64,000 nt of DNA from the NCBI GenBank assembly GCA_965223985.1, contig OZ245030.1, forward strand, positions 4,588,001-4,652,000. The letters are read 5' to 3'. This DNA comes from JAPPKS01 sp963667895 (GTDB taxonomy: Bacteria; Poribacteria; WGA-4E; PCPOR2b). The notes under the pieces were generated by a model. The model saw only the letters and a program-made list of their open reading frames with translations. It was not told where the DNA came from and did no database searches. How positions within the stretch are numbered: position 1 is the stretch's first letter; the number at the start of each line of letters is the position of its first letter. Made by a program: the position numbers and the translations under genes. Positions 18,292-26,183 of this stretch are shown piece by piece.

Positions 18292-19713
18292 ATGCGCCGA
18301 TATAGTATTCAAACCAAAATTATCCTGCCTTTCACGGTTTTCTCTACCATCGTCGTCTGCGGCGTTGCACTCATCATGATTGCCCAGTTCAATCGAAAAT
18401 ACGATGAGCAATTTAGCCGTGCGGCAAGAGAATGGTTAGAAGTAATTGTGAGCACCGGCTATATTAACCATCCAAAGAAGGTCAAAGAGGCATATGGCGC
18501 GGAAGTCATGGTGTTTAGCTCGCATAATGTCCTAAACACCACAACCTTGGCGGACGAGCTGCCAGATGAAGACTTGGCGAACTTACCAGTGAATATGAAA
18601 CTGAGTGAAGCCCGAAAACAATTCGAAAATTCAGATGCCGAACTCGTTCTCCAGAATGTGACCGTTGGTGGAAAGCCGTACAAAGCCATTTATTATTTAC
18701 TGCCTCTTAATCGGCTGTACTGCTTGTTGCGTCCAATGGATAAGATCGCTGCTGCAAAGCGTGACGCGACAATATGGATGTTGGGAATAACAGGCGTTGT
18801 CATCTTATTAGTTGCCGTCATCAGTCATTTTATTGGCAGACATTTAGTCAACCCAATCAAGACTCTCGTACAATTCACGCAGCAAGTGGCAGAAGGAAAC
18901 TTAGAGGGGCAGTGTGAAGTAAAAACGCACGACGAAATCGGAGATTTGGCATCCGCATTTAATCAGATGACCCGAGATCTACGGAATTCTCGAGTTGAAC
19001 TGATACAAGCGGAACGTCTCGGTACCGCCGGAAAAATGGCAGCCTCATTTGCACACGAAATTCGAAACCCGCTCTCATCAATGCGCATGGTCGCGCAGAT
19101 GTTGTTGCGGAAACAAGAACCATCGGAGGAAAAACAGAAGCAGTCCGTGACGCATATCCTCGAAGAGATTGAACGGATTGATGTTATCGTCAAGGGTTTC
19201 ATGGATTTTGCTCGCCCAGCGTCGCTTGAACTTGCGACGCACAACCTGAATAGCGCCTTGCAAGCGGTGCTGAATCTGATGGAAGCCAACCTCAACCACC
19301 ATCAAATTGCATTGGTTAAGGAATTTGACGTTCGTCTCCCCACCATTCGGTTCGATTTGGATAAGTATAAACAAGCCATTATGAACATCGTGTTAAACGC
19401 GATGGACGCCATGCCGGAGGGAGGAACCTTGACAATCCAGACGTTGCAAGATTCAGATGCCATTCGCATTAATGTTGTAGACACGGGCGTTGGCATCACT
19501 CCTGAGGACATGAATCGATTGTTCGAGCCCTTCTTTACAACAAAGTCTCAGGGGACCGGGCTTGGACTGGCAAACGCAAAGCGTGTTTTCGAGGAACACG
19601 GTGGCGGGATACAAATCAATAGCGCCGCTGGAAGTGGAACAACGGTATCGTTGTGGATGCCGTTCTCAACTGTCAAAACACAGGGAGCGGAAAGTCTTGA
19701 AAAATCCCCTTAA
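18292..19713 (+). CDS. Membrane sensor histidine kinase (NtrB/AtoS type)
   Basis: A two-pass inner-membrane sensor kinase of 473 residues. Transmembrane helices lie at about 11-32 and 158-181 and enclose a periplasmic sensor of about 125 residues. A HAMP domain follows (GRHLVNPIKTL to MTRDLRNSR), then HisKA with the phospho-acceptor H255 in FAHEIRNPLSSM. The HATPase domain has N-box NIVLNAMDAMPEGG, G1 DTGVGI, F-box FEPFFTTK and G2 GTGLGL. The HEIRNPL box and overall order resemble kinases that partner sigma54-dependent regulators. The only such regulator here is the NtrC-type protein at 52711-54138; pairing them is inference. It is followed 63 bp later by cysC. Confidence 0.93.
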   Translation: MRRYSIQTKIILPFTVFSTIVVCGVALIMIAQFNRKYDEQFSRAAREWLEVIVSTGYINHPKKVKEAYGAEVMVFSSHNVLNTTTLADELPDEDLANLPVNMKLSEARKQFENSDAELVLQNVTVGGKPYKAIYYLLPLNRLYCLLRPMDKIAAAKRDATIWMLGITGVVILLVAVISHFIGRHLVNPIKTLVQFTQQVAEGNLEGQCEVKTHDEIGDLASAFNQMTRDLRNSRVELIQAERLGTAGKMAASFAHEIRNPLSSMRMVAQMLLRKQEPSEEKQKQSVTHILEEIERIDVIVKGFMDFARPASLELATHNLNSALQAVLNLMEANLNHHQIALVKEFDVRLPTIRFDLDKYKQAIMNIVLNAMDAMPEGGTLTIQTLQDSDAIRINVVDTGVGITPEDMNRLFEPFFTTKSQGTGLGLANAKRVFEEHGGGIQINSAAGSGTTVSLWMPFSTVKTQGAESLEKSP

Positions 19714-19776
19714 GGTAGGGAGGATTCGGAATACGTCCGCCAACACGGGGTCCGCGCCCGCTACGATGAGGAAACT

Positions 19777-20397
19777 ATGACCCAACAAAAAGCAACAAAT
19801 GTCACCTGGTATGAAGGAACCATTACACAGGTAGCCAGAGAAAACCTTCTCGGTCAGAATGGGTGCGTTCTCTGGTTTACAGGGCTATCCGGTTCCGGGA
19901 AATCCACACTCGCGCATGAAGTGGAAAATGCACTATACCAGCGTGGACATCTAACTTACGTCCTTGATGGCGACAACGTCCGTCACGGATTGAATAAAAA
20001 TCTCGGGTTTTCACCCGAAGATCGCGCGGAAAACATCCGTCGTATCGGCGAAGTTTCCAAGTTGTTCGTCGATGCCGGCGTCATTGTAATGACAGCTTTC
20101 ATTTCGCCCTACCGTGCGGATCGGGCACACGCACGCGCGCTGATTCAGGATGGTCGATTTGTCGAAGTTTTTGTCCACTGTGTGCTGGAGGTTTGTGAGG
20201 AACGCGACACGAAAGGGCTATATAAGCGTGCACGCGCCGGTGAAATCAAGGAATTCACTGGAATTAGCGCGCCATACGAACCTCCAATTCATCCCGAAGT
20301 CACATTGAACACGGATACACAAAACATAACAGAATGCACGCAACTGGTAATTGATTTCCTTGAGCAAAAGAAAATGGTTCCGATGGAAGTGAAGTAA
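19777..20397 (+). CDS. cysC: Adenylylsulfate kinase (APS kinase)
   Basis: Phosphorylates adenosine 5'-phosphosulfate to PAPS with ATP, in the cytoplasm. The 206 residues carry the P-loop G36-L-S-G-S-G-K42-S-T, the DGDNVRHGLNKNLGFS substrate-binding block and the EDRAENIRRIGEV block, all diagnostic. No ATP sulfurylase or PAPS reductase is fused or adjacent, so the PAPS might serve sulfation or assimilation elsewhere. The ATG at 19777 has GAGGAAAC just upstream. The downstream gap holds a structured hairpin element. Confidence 0.95.
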   Translation: MTQQKATNVTWYEGTITQVARENLLGQNGCVLWFTGLSGSGKSTLAHEVENALYQRGHLTYVLDGDNVRHGLNKNLGFSPEDRAENIRRIGEVSKLFVDAGVIVMTAFISPYRADRAHARALIQDGRFVEVFVHCVLEVCEERDTKGLYKRARAGEIKEFTGISAPYEPPIHPEVTLNTDTQNITECTQLVIDFLEQKKMVPMEVK

Positions 20398-20456
20398 GCC
20401 GCAAGTTTGTAGTGGCAAGATTTGAACCGCATTAACCCAATCGTCGGGCACAAATG

Positions 20457-20545
20457 AAAAAGGCATCTACTCATGCCGCATCGCATGTTTCTCTGCGCCC
20501 CACTTAATGAGAGAGCGACATACGCTGTGACAAGCAGATGCCTTT
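20457..20545 (-). ncRNA. Rod-like hairpin downstream of rpsU (terminator or small RNA)
   Basis: An 89-bp element with 10-bp terminal inverted repeats (AAAGGCATCT at 20459-20468 and AGATGCCTTT at 20536-20545). Inside is a 7-bp stem (20482-20488 with 20518-20524) and a 4-bp inner stem (20491-20494 with 20510-20513). Two details favour a minus-strand transcript. The 7-bp stem pairs fully only there, through a G-U pair, and the 3' arm is followed by TTTTT. It begins 89 nt after the rpsU stop, so it could be its terminator, a 3'-derived RNA, or a palindromic repeat element. Confidence 0.45.
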
Positions 20546-20634
20546 CAATTATACATTTTCCTAAAACGAATCCGTCAGTCCGTTGAGTCCTGCGACCAAG
20601 CGAATGGGTGAGTCAGCGATTTTTCAGGTGCCGC

Positions 20635-20832
20635 TCACCGATGGTCATGATACATACGGGATTTAATCTTTCGCTGCCGTTTCAATTCCAGCCGTCGCCG
20701 CTTTTCGCTCGGCTTTTCATAGAAGCTCCGCTTCTTAATCTCCGTGACGATGCCTGCCTTGCCACACATTTTCTTAAATCGGGCGAGGGCTCTGTCAAAT
20801 GTTTCGCTTGAACCAACCGTGACTTGAATCAT
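20635..20832 (-). CDS. rpsU: 30S ribosomal protein bS21
   Basis: A 65-residue basic protein that starts MIQVTVGSSETFDRALARFK and continues CGKAGIVTEIKKRSFYEKPS, with a strongly basic tail. This is the classic bS21 pattern of the small ribosomal subunit, next to the anti-Shine-Dalgarno end of 16S rRNA. It is monocistronic here, read from a consensus-like promoter about 150 bp upstream, and followed by a large hairpin. The long leader could allow autoregulation, but nothing specific is visible. Confidence 0.95.
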   Translation of the reverse strand: MIQVTVGSSETFDRALARFKKMCGKAGIVTEIKKRSFYEKPSEKRRRLELKRQRKIKSRMYHDHR

Positions 20833-20978
20833 ATATTTAATCTACCCTTCCTTCGATACTCAGCCTTTAGTAACTAGGCGAGTTAGCGCAGCGAACAATT
20901 CTATTCAATAGCGACGCTACCAGACCACCTAGAACAAAATTCCAAGCTTAATTTTTGTTTGTTGACATGTAATGCCCT

Positions 20979-21007
20979 ATTATATCAAATTGTCCCTATT
21001 TTCTCAA
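20979..21007 (-). promoter_or_regulatory. Sigma70-type promoter for rpsU
   Basis: On the minus strand TTGAGA (21007-21002) and TATAAT (20984-20979) are separated by 17 nt. The -10 is exact consensus and the -35 matches five of six. Transcription would start near 20972, giving a leader of about 140 nt before rpsU. Confidence 0.65.
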
Positions 21008-21118
21008 CACAAAAATGCGACCTCAGTGCAAGTTTCGAATTTGACCTAAGAATATCTTAGCTTAAGGACCTACATAAAGAAGCGCTAAAACACAGATTTG
21101 GCGCGGGCTATATCGAAA

Positions 21119-22102
21119 ATGTATGTACATTCGCAAGAACCTATAGATCTCGATCAGATCCAACGCATCTTGATTCTTCGTATGGGTCCACTTGGCGAAA
21201 CTATCCTGACGACACCCGTCATTCGGGCGCTTCGCAACCGTTTCCCAAAGGCGTACATCGCCTACATGGTCGCACCGACCCGAGAGGAACTCGTATCCGC
21301 AAATCCAAATCTTGACGAGGTCATTACTTACGAAATATGCGTACCCAAGTCGGTTTATGATATAATGAAACGGGCGTTTCAGATGGTGGTCGTATTGCAG
21401 CCCACGTTTCGCTTGGTGCTGCACACATTTCTCGCACGTATCCCGTTTCGAGTCGGCTTTGAGACCAACTGTTGCAGCGGAAAACTGCTGCAGGTCGCCG
21501 TGCCCAATAACACCAATCAGCACGAAACCAGCCGCTATCTTGATGTTGTCCGTGGAATTGGTATTCAGCCGGATAGCGACGAACCGGAGATGTTCGTTGA
21601 CGATGAGGCACAGGGATGGGCTCACGATTTCCTGGCGAAATCCGGAATCGACCCCAACCGTCCGTTAATTGGGCTTAATCCGGGTACGGGCTCTGTTTCT
21701 CGTCGATGGTCGAAACTGGGGTTTGCAAAAATTGGAGATCTGCTCCTTCGAGAACACAATGCACAAATTTTAATAACGGCAGGTCCTCGTGAAGGTTCCC
21801 TGCCATACGAACTGGCCGATCTGATGGCTTGCTCGCCGTTAATCCTCACACGCGCAACGCCAATGCAACTAGGCGCAATCATCCAGCGGTGTCATCTTTT
21901 CATCAGCAACGATACCGGACCGATGCACATGAGCACGGCGGTAAAAACGCCCACGATTGCGCTGTTCGGCTCGTCAAATCCCGCGCGGTGGGGACCGCAC
22001 TGGTCCAAACATACGATAATTGCGCGAGAAAGTATGGATGAAATTACTGTCCATGATGTGTTCTTAGCGGCGCAGAAACACCTGACGATGGACGATCGTT
22101 AA
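21119..22102 (+). CDS. Glycosyltransferase family 9 (heptosyltransferase-like)
   Basis: A GT-B fold enzyme of about 327 residues of the ADP-heptose:LPS heptosyltransferase family. The N-terminal domain shows RILILRMGPLGETILTTPVI and the C-terminal domain shows the donor-binding ISNDTGPMHMSTAVKTPTIALFGSSNP block, with Asp and His in the usual places. It probably acts at the cytoplasmic face of the inner membrane on a lipopolysaccharide-like or other surface glycan core, which supports a diderm envelope. The ATG at 21119 is preferred to an in-frame TTG at 21098; neither has a clear ribosome-binding site. No other LPS gene is adjacent. Confidence 0.88.
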   Translation: MYVHSQEPIDLDQIQRILILRMGPLGETILTTPVIRALRNRFPKAYIAYMVAPTREELVSANPNLDEVITYEICVPKSVYDIMKRAFQMVVVLQPTFRLVLHTFLARIPFRVGFETNCCSGKLLQVAVPNNTNQHETSRYLDVVRGIGIQPDSDEPEMFVDDEAQGWAHDFLAKSGIDPNRPLIGLNPGTGSVSRRWSKLGFAKIGDLLLREHNAQILITAGPREGSLPYELADLMACSPLILTRATPMQLGAIIQRCHLFISNDTGPMHMSTAVKTPTIALFGSSNPARWGPHWSKHTIIARESMDEITVHDVFLAAQKHLTMDDR

Positions 22103-22132
22103 AGCCTGCTGTATTAGTTAGAGGGAGCAATT

Positions 22133-23596
22133 ATGCGCACCGAAATCCAAAATCGTCCTGAGCGGATTATCGAAAATCGGCTATCCGTGATTCGGCGGCG
22201 AATGCAGTTGAGCCTTCTCTTGAGCCATCTAGCCCGCTTCGGGTTCTGGGGACTAGTCGTTGCTGGAATCCTGCTCATCCTCAATCGATTTACGCCACTG
22301 CCGATTCCCATCAGTTTAGCCGTTCTATTTCCCATCGTTACCGGATTCACTGTGGCGATTTGCCTCAACTTGTTGAGAAGTACCGATCTCTTCGCAGTGG
22401 CGCGTACTGTGGACCGTCGCTTAAATCTGAAAGAACGCCTCAGTACTGCCCTTGAAGCTATCCGACGCGGGAGTACAGATGATGACTTTGCTCGCTTGCA
22501 GATTGAAGATGCAGGGCAAGTTGCCGAGTCTATCGTCCCGGCAGCCGCCGTTCCTTACACGTTCCCGTCAATGCTTAAGTGGATGCCGATCGCTTTCTTG
22601 CTGATTGCATCCGCTTTTGTAATCCCCCAAATGTATGAGACGCCTCCCCCGCTGTCCGCAGCCGAGCGAGCCGCCATCGATCGTGCGGCGGAAGCGCTCG
22701 AATCCGAGTTGGACGGTTTTGGTGACCTCGCGAGACAGATGCGGGATACCATCAATACATTGCGGAGTAAAGGCATTGATGTAAATAAGTCACAAGCTAA
22801 ACTCGGGAAGCTGCGTGATGAAGTCCGCTCTAAAAAAAGCCAAGTAAAAGAAAGCAGGGATAGCCTTGCGAAGTCGGTTTCCGAAGCGAGCGAACTATCT
22901 AAATATTTCAAAGGCCGTACCGCGAGCGAAATCGCATCCGATTTAGAAAAACTCGCAAAGCAGATGGAGGGGCTTACGCCCGCACAGCGGTCAGAGTTGG
23001 AAACATTGCTCAAGAAAATTGCCCAGCGACTGGGTGAAAATCCCGCCTTCGAAGGCATGACCGATCAGTTGGCGGAGCTTCAGACGGAAGTGGTCAATGC
23101 CGAGATGCTTCAGCGAATCGCTCGTACACTCAATCGTAGCGAGAACGAAGTTGACCAGTTGGAGAGGGTTTTGGAGCAGATCAGGACGAACCGCCGCAAC
23201 ATCGCGTTAGCGGGCATCGACTTAGATTCCAAAAAGAGAGGCATTGCGAGCAGCGGAAGCGGATCAGGCGAAGATTCGGACGAACCGGAGTCAGGTGAGA
23301 CGATGAATGAAACGAAGCCCTCGCCAATCAGTCCCCCAGCGGACAATTCTTTAGCCGATCTCGAACTCACAAGCCGCCTCTCCGATTCCCAAGAGTTCGC
23401 GCAAGTCTACATTGAGGAAGACCCAACCGGTGAGGGCGAGCCCACCTACATGTCCTACCGCGAGGTCTATCTCCACGCACAACAGGCGTATGCACAAGCG
23501 ATAGAAAGAGACGAGATTCCCCTCAAATACAGGGAACAAGTCAAGGCTTATCTAGAAGCCGTCGCTACTCTCGATGCAAAGTCCCGCAACCAATAG
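22133..23596 (+). CDS. Coiled-coil membrane protein, DUF4175-like
   Basis: A 487-residue protein I recognise only loosely. Two transmembrane helices lie at about 30-50 and 57-77, then comes a conserved-looking VARTVDRRLNLKERLSTALE segment. A third hydrophobic helix lies near 150-170. The rest is a long predicted coiled coil (residues about 180-380), a Ser/Gly/Glu-rich linker (GSGSGEDSDEPESGE) and a C-terminal block with YMSYREVYLHAQQAYAQAI. Such proteins often accompany MoxR/DUF58 loci in other genomes, but none is visible here. It starts 30 bp after the glycosyltransferase gene with GAGGGAG upstream, so the two are probably one operon. Function is unknown. Confidence 0.7.
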   Translation: MRTEIQNRPERIIENRLSVIRRRMQLSLLLSHLARFGFWGLVVAGILLILNRFTPLPIPISLAVLFPIVTGFTVAICLNLLRSTDLFAVARTVDRRLNLKERLSTALEAIRRGSTDDDFARLQIEDAGQVAESIVPAAAVPYTFPSMLKWMPIAFLLIASAFVIPQMYETPPPLSAAERAAIDRAAEALESELDGFGDLARQMRDTINTLRSKGIDVNKSQAKLGKLRDEVRSKKSQVKESRDSLAKSVSEASELSKYFKGRTASEIASDLEKLAKQMEGLTPAQRSELETLLKKIAQRLGENPAFEGMTDQLAELQTEVVNAEMLQRIARTLNRSENEVDQLERVLEQIRTNRRNIALAGIDLDSKKRGIASSGSGSGEDSDEPESGETMNETKPSPISPPADNSLADLELTSRLSDSQEFAQVYIEEDPTGEGEPTYMSYREVYLHAQQAYAQAIERDEIPLKYREQVKAYLEAVATLDAKSRNQ

Positions 23597-23607
23597 ATAG
23601 CTCGCAG

Positions 23608-23636
23608 GTTGGGTCGAACCTACGGCGTAACCCAAC
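23608..23636. repeat. GTTGGGT/ACCCAAC inverted repeat
   Basis: Seven-bp arms (GTTGGGT and ACCCAAC) with a 15-nt loop, directly after the DUF4175-like gene. The wording resembles the start and end of the longer repeats at 23816 and 27075, which also begin GTAGGTTGGGTT or a variant and contain AAACCCAAC. This suggests a dispersed intergenic family. Confidence 0.6.
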
Positions 23637-23723
23637 ACCTTTAAGTCAGCAAGCAATTTTGGATTATGCAAGAATTTACAATGGTCAAGAAGGCGTTTTG
23701 CGCAAGTTGCTGGTTCCAAAATC

Positions 23724-23744
23724 CTCCCCCTTGCTAAGGGGGAG
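23724..23744. repeat. Perfect palindromic hairpin element
   Basis: CTCCCCCTT and AAGGGGGAG form a perfect 9-bp stem with a 3-nt loop, followed by a further G-rich stretch (AGAGGGGGTGGG). A related, less perfect CCCCT/AGGGG hairpin is at 27028-27043. It looks like a dispersed miniature palindrome rather than a terminator, since no T-run follows. Confidence 0.6.
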
Positions 23745-23815
23745 CTAGAGGGGGTGGGTGCTTTGCACCCGCGCCAAATTCGATAACCGAACTGACCTTG
23801 GAAATCTAGCTCTTG

Positions 23816-23993
23816 TAGGTTGGGTTGAACGATCAAGCGAACGAATAGTGAGTGCGATAGTTCTTCATAGAGATTGTAGACGATAGTTTTTTCCGAAACC
23901 CAACGATCAACCGAGTGAATAACGAGGGATCAAGCAAGCGAATAGCGCGCGCGATAGTTCTTCATAGAAACCTTAGGCGATAGTTTTTTGGAA
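23816..23993. repeat. Two-copy direct repeat, dispersed family
   Basis: Two similar copies of about 66 bp start at 23831 and 23928, a 97-bp offset. Each begins GATCAAGC and contains GCGATAGTTCTTCATAGA and CGATAGTTTTTT. A shorter relative sits at 27075-27134. The whole 508-bp gap between 23597 and 24104 contains only repeats and the hsdM promoter; no gene is visible in it. The repeats could be remnants of a mobile miniature element. Confidence 0.65.
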
Positions 23994-24026
23994 TTTCAGC
24001 GCTTTTATCTCAGATTGCAAGCGATT

Positions 24027-24056
24027 TTGCAAAAACTCTGCAAAATATGGTAAAAT
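24027..24056 (+). promoter_or_regulatory. Likely hsdM promoter
   Basis: TTGCAA at 24027-24032 and TAAAAT at 24051-24056 are separated by 18 nt, 49 bp before the GTG start of hsdM. TTGCAA also occurs at 24015-24020, and GCAAAA recurs within the spacer, so regulation by a repeat-binding protein is possible. Confidence 0.45.
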
Positions 24057-24104
24057 TCATGGCAACGTTTGTTGGAGAAAATATTACATTGCGGAGGTTT
24101 TTGC

Positions 24105-25664
24105 GTGAACACCAACCAATCCGAAATCGAACGCCGGCTGTGGAGCGCCGCGGATGAACTGCGAGCAAATTCAAGGCTGCGGCCATCCGAGTATTCAGCG
24201 CCGGTCCTCGGTCTAATTTTCCTGCGCTACGCAGACCACAAATTCACACAGACAGAACTCGACATTAGCCGCGAACCGACGACCGGGCGGCGCAGACGCA
24301 CAAACAAAACGGAATTTCAGGCGCGCGGCGCCTTCTACCTTCCTGAAACCGCACGATTCCAGCATCTGCTCAGCCTACCGGAAAGCGAAAACATCGGACA
24401 AGCCATTAACGACGCCATGAAGGCAATTGAGTCGGAAAACAAACAGGTTGACGGCGTCCTACCCAAGACCTATAACCGACTCGAAAAGAACACTCTCCTC
24501 GAACTGCTCCGCATCATGGAACGTATCCCAATGGACATAGAGGGCGACGCCTTCGGCAAAGTCTACGAATATTTCCTCGGCAACTTCGCCATGACCGAGG
24601 GAGCACGCGGCGGCGAGTTCTTCACACCAACCTCCCTCGTTAAACTCATTGTCGAGATCATTGAGCCGTTCCAAGGACGAATCCTCGACCCAGCCTGCGG
24701 CTCTGGCGGCATGTTCGTTCAGAGTGCCAATTTTGTAAAGAGACACCGAGAAAACGGCAACGGACAAATCAGCATCCACGGAATTGAACGCGTCGCGGAA
24801 ACTATCCGCCTCTGTAAAATGAACCTCGCCGTGCACGGACTTGAAGGTGACATTAAGCGTGCCAATAGCTACTACGAAGACCCGCACCGCGCTTTCGAGA
24901 AGTTCGACTTCCTGATGGCGAATCCGCCCTTCAACGTCGATCGGGTCGACAGAGAACGCATCAAAGACGACCCCCGCTTCCCGTTTGGGATGCCCCGCGT
25001 CGACAACGCCAACTATCTCTGGATTCAGTTGTTCTCCAGCGCACTCAACGCCTTCGGACGCGCAGGCTTCGTCATGGCGAACTCAGCCGCCGATGCCCGA
25101 GCCTCCGAGCTGGAAATCCGTAAGAAAATCATCGAATCTGGCGCCGTCGATGTGATGGTCAGCATCTCCTCAAACTTCTTTTACACCGTCACGCTACCCT
25201 GCACCCTATGGTTCCTCGACAACGCCAAACGAGGGAGCGAGAGACGGGATAGTGTGCTGTTCGTTGACGCACGCCATATCTACCATCAGATTAGTCGCGC
25301 GCACCGAGAATTCACGCCGCAACAACTGGAGTTTCTCGCCAACATCGTCCGCCTCTACCGCGGGGTAGCGCCCGAAAACCGACACGATAGCGCAGAGTTG
25401 ATGGCTGCGAAATTCCCAGACGGAACCTACCTCAATGTGCCCGGTCTCTGTAAAGTCGCGGCAACTGCGGAAATCGAAGCGCAAGGGTGGAGTCTCAACC
25501 CCGGTCGATACGTCGGCGTCGCGGATCGCGAGGCGGATGCGTTCGACTTCGCAGAACGGCTCGGAGAACTTAACGAGGAGCTAGAAGTCCTAAACGCCGA
25601 AGCGCATCAACTGGAGGAACGCATCGGCGAAAACGTCGCCATGATTTTGGAGGAGGCAACGTAA
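24105..25664 (+). CDS. hsdM: Type I restriction-modification system, methyltransferase subunit HsdM
   Basis: N6-adenine methyltransferase subunit of a type I system, which joins HsdS to methylate and HsdR to cut. The GTG at 24105 is the best start, with GGAGG (24093-24097) 7 nt upstream, giving 519 residues. The N-terminal helical HsdM domain (IERRLWSAADELRANS) is followed by FFTPTSLVKLIVEI. The SAM motif DPACGSGGMF lies at D195 onwards and the catalytic NPPF at N273-F276. The C-terminal tail is a coiled helix. All catalytic parts look intact. Its usual partner hsdS is 2.3 kb downstream and hsdR 8.7 kb downstream, an unusually dispersed arrangement. Confidence 0.96.
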   Translation: MNTNQSEIERRLWSAADELRANSRLRPSEYSAPVLGLIFLRYADHKFTQTELDISREPTTGRRRRTNKTEFQARGAFYLPETARFQHLLSLPESENIGQAINDAMKAIESENKQVDGVLPKTYNRLEKNTLLELLRIMERIPMDIEGDAFGKVYEYFLGNFAMTEGARGGEFFTPTSLVKLIVEIIEPFQGRILDPACGSGGMFVQSANFVKRHRENGNGQISIHGIERVAETIRLCKMNLAVHGLEGDIKRANSYYEDPHRAFEKFDFLMANPPFNVDRVDRERIKDDPRFPFGMPRVDNANYLWIQLFSSALNAFGRAGFVMANSAADARASELEIRKKIIESGAVDVMVSISSNFFYTVTLPCTLWFLDNAKRGSERRDSVLFVDARHIYHQISRAHREFTPQQLEFLANIVRLYRGVAPENRHDSAELMAAKFPDGTYLNVPGLCKVAATAEIEAQGWSLNPGRYVGVADREADAFDFAERLGELNEELEVLNAEAHQLEERIGENVAMILEEAT

Positions 25665-25680
25665 TATTTTCGAAAAACAC

Positions 25681-25709
25681 TTGACAACGTGAATCCATGC
25701 TGATACAAT
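25681..25709 (+). promoter_or_regulatory. Strong sigma70-type promoter after hsdM
   Basis: TTGACA at 25681-25686 is exact consensus. TACAAT at 25704-25709 differs at one base, and the spacer is 17 nt. It starts 17 bp after the hsdM stop and points into a hairpin with a T-tract only about 65 bp away, so its product can only be very short. Confidence 0.7.
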
Positions 25710-25715
25710 AATCAT

Positions 25716-25790
25716 AACCGACAAGGCGTACCGTTTTCTATTGGAAGGGAGAGCAATACCTTCTATAGGGATGGTGCGCCTTTTTTTTTT
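25716..25790 (+). ncRNA. Candidate small structured RNA of about 75 nt
   Basis: The segment lies between a strong promoter and a T10 tract, and almost all of it folds into one rod. The outer stem pairs AAGGCGTACC (25723-25732) with GGTGCGCCTT (25773-25782), ten pairs including one G-U. The inner stem pairs CTAT (25738-25741) with ATAG (25765-25768) and GAAGG (25744-25748) with CCTTC (25759-25763). The G-U pair works only for the plus-strand transcript. The unit may be an independent small RNA gene in the defence island, or an attenuated leader for the downstream HTH gene. I do not recognise its family. Confidence 0.55.
25723..25790 (+). terminator. Intrinsic terminator with T10 tract
   Basis: The 10-bp GC-containing stem closing at 25723/25782 runs directly into ten T residues (25781-25790), a textbook intrinsic terminator. 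It would end both hsdM transcripts and the short RNA from the promoter at 25681. Confidence 0.75.
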
Positions 25791-25827
25791 CAAAAATTCG
25801 GCAGCGTGCTAAACTTGTAAAACCGAT

Positions 25828-26135
25828 TCACACATATTGTGTGAGGTTTTGTGACATCCGCTGATGTTACGTCAAACTTCAAAATCCACAGAACCCTTGC
25901 AACAAGCGGGTGACAGCGAATTATGCACAGTCCAATCACGGGTGATAGTTCGCATCACAAAATGTGATATAGTGTGATATGAAAGTCAACCTATGACAAC
26001 CTCAATAATCCGCCGACACCGCATGACAAGCGAACTAACGCAGGTGTCATAACTGTCAAATGACATGTCACACGTAACCTCACATAATGTGACATCGTGT
26101 GATATTTTGTGACATCGAGTTGCCGGTTGACAACC
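25828..26135. promoter_or_regulatory. Helically phased TGTGA site clusters and palindromes
   Basis: Three clusters each combine a palindrome with 3-nt centre and one or two further TGTGA sites at exact 10-bp steps. Cluster 1: TCACACA-TAT-TGTGTGA (25828-25844), with TGTGA at 25840 and 25850. Cluster 2: ATCACA-AAA-TGTGAT (25954-25968), with TGTGA at 25963 and 25973. Cluster 3: TCACA-TAA-TGTGA (26080-26092), with TGTGA at 26088, 26098 and 26108. TGTCA/TGACA variants at 26045-26070 and GGTTG-A-CAACC (26125-26135) follow. The layout suggests cooperative binding on one helix face, by the adjacent HTH protein or a replication or partition protein. Confidence 0.65.
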
Positions 26136-26183
26136 TGACAAACCAAACAATGAACTCAACACATCACGAATAAGGAGCGTATA

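Noticed and set aside
20404..20435. tRNA T-arm-like GTTCAAATC on the minus strand
   Set aside because: The flanking bases do not form a T-stem and no acceptor or anticodon arm can be drawn.
25828..26112. CRISPR array
   Set aside because: The repeating unit is only 5-7 bp with 10-bp period and there are no spacers of regular length and no cas genes.
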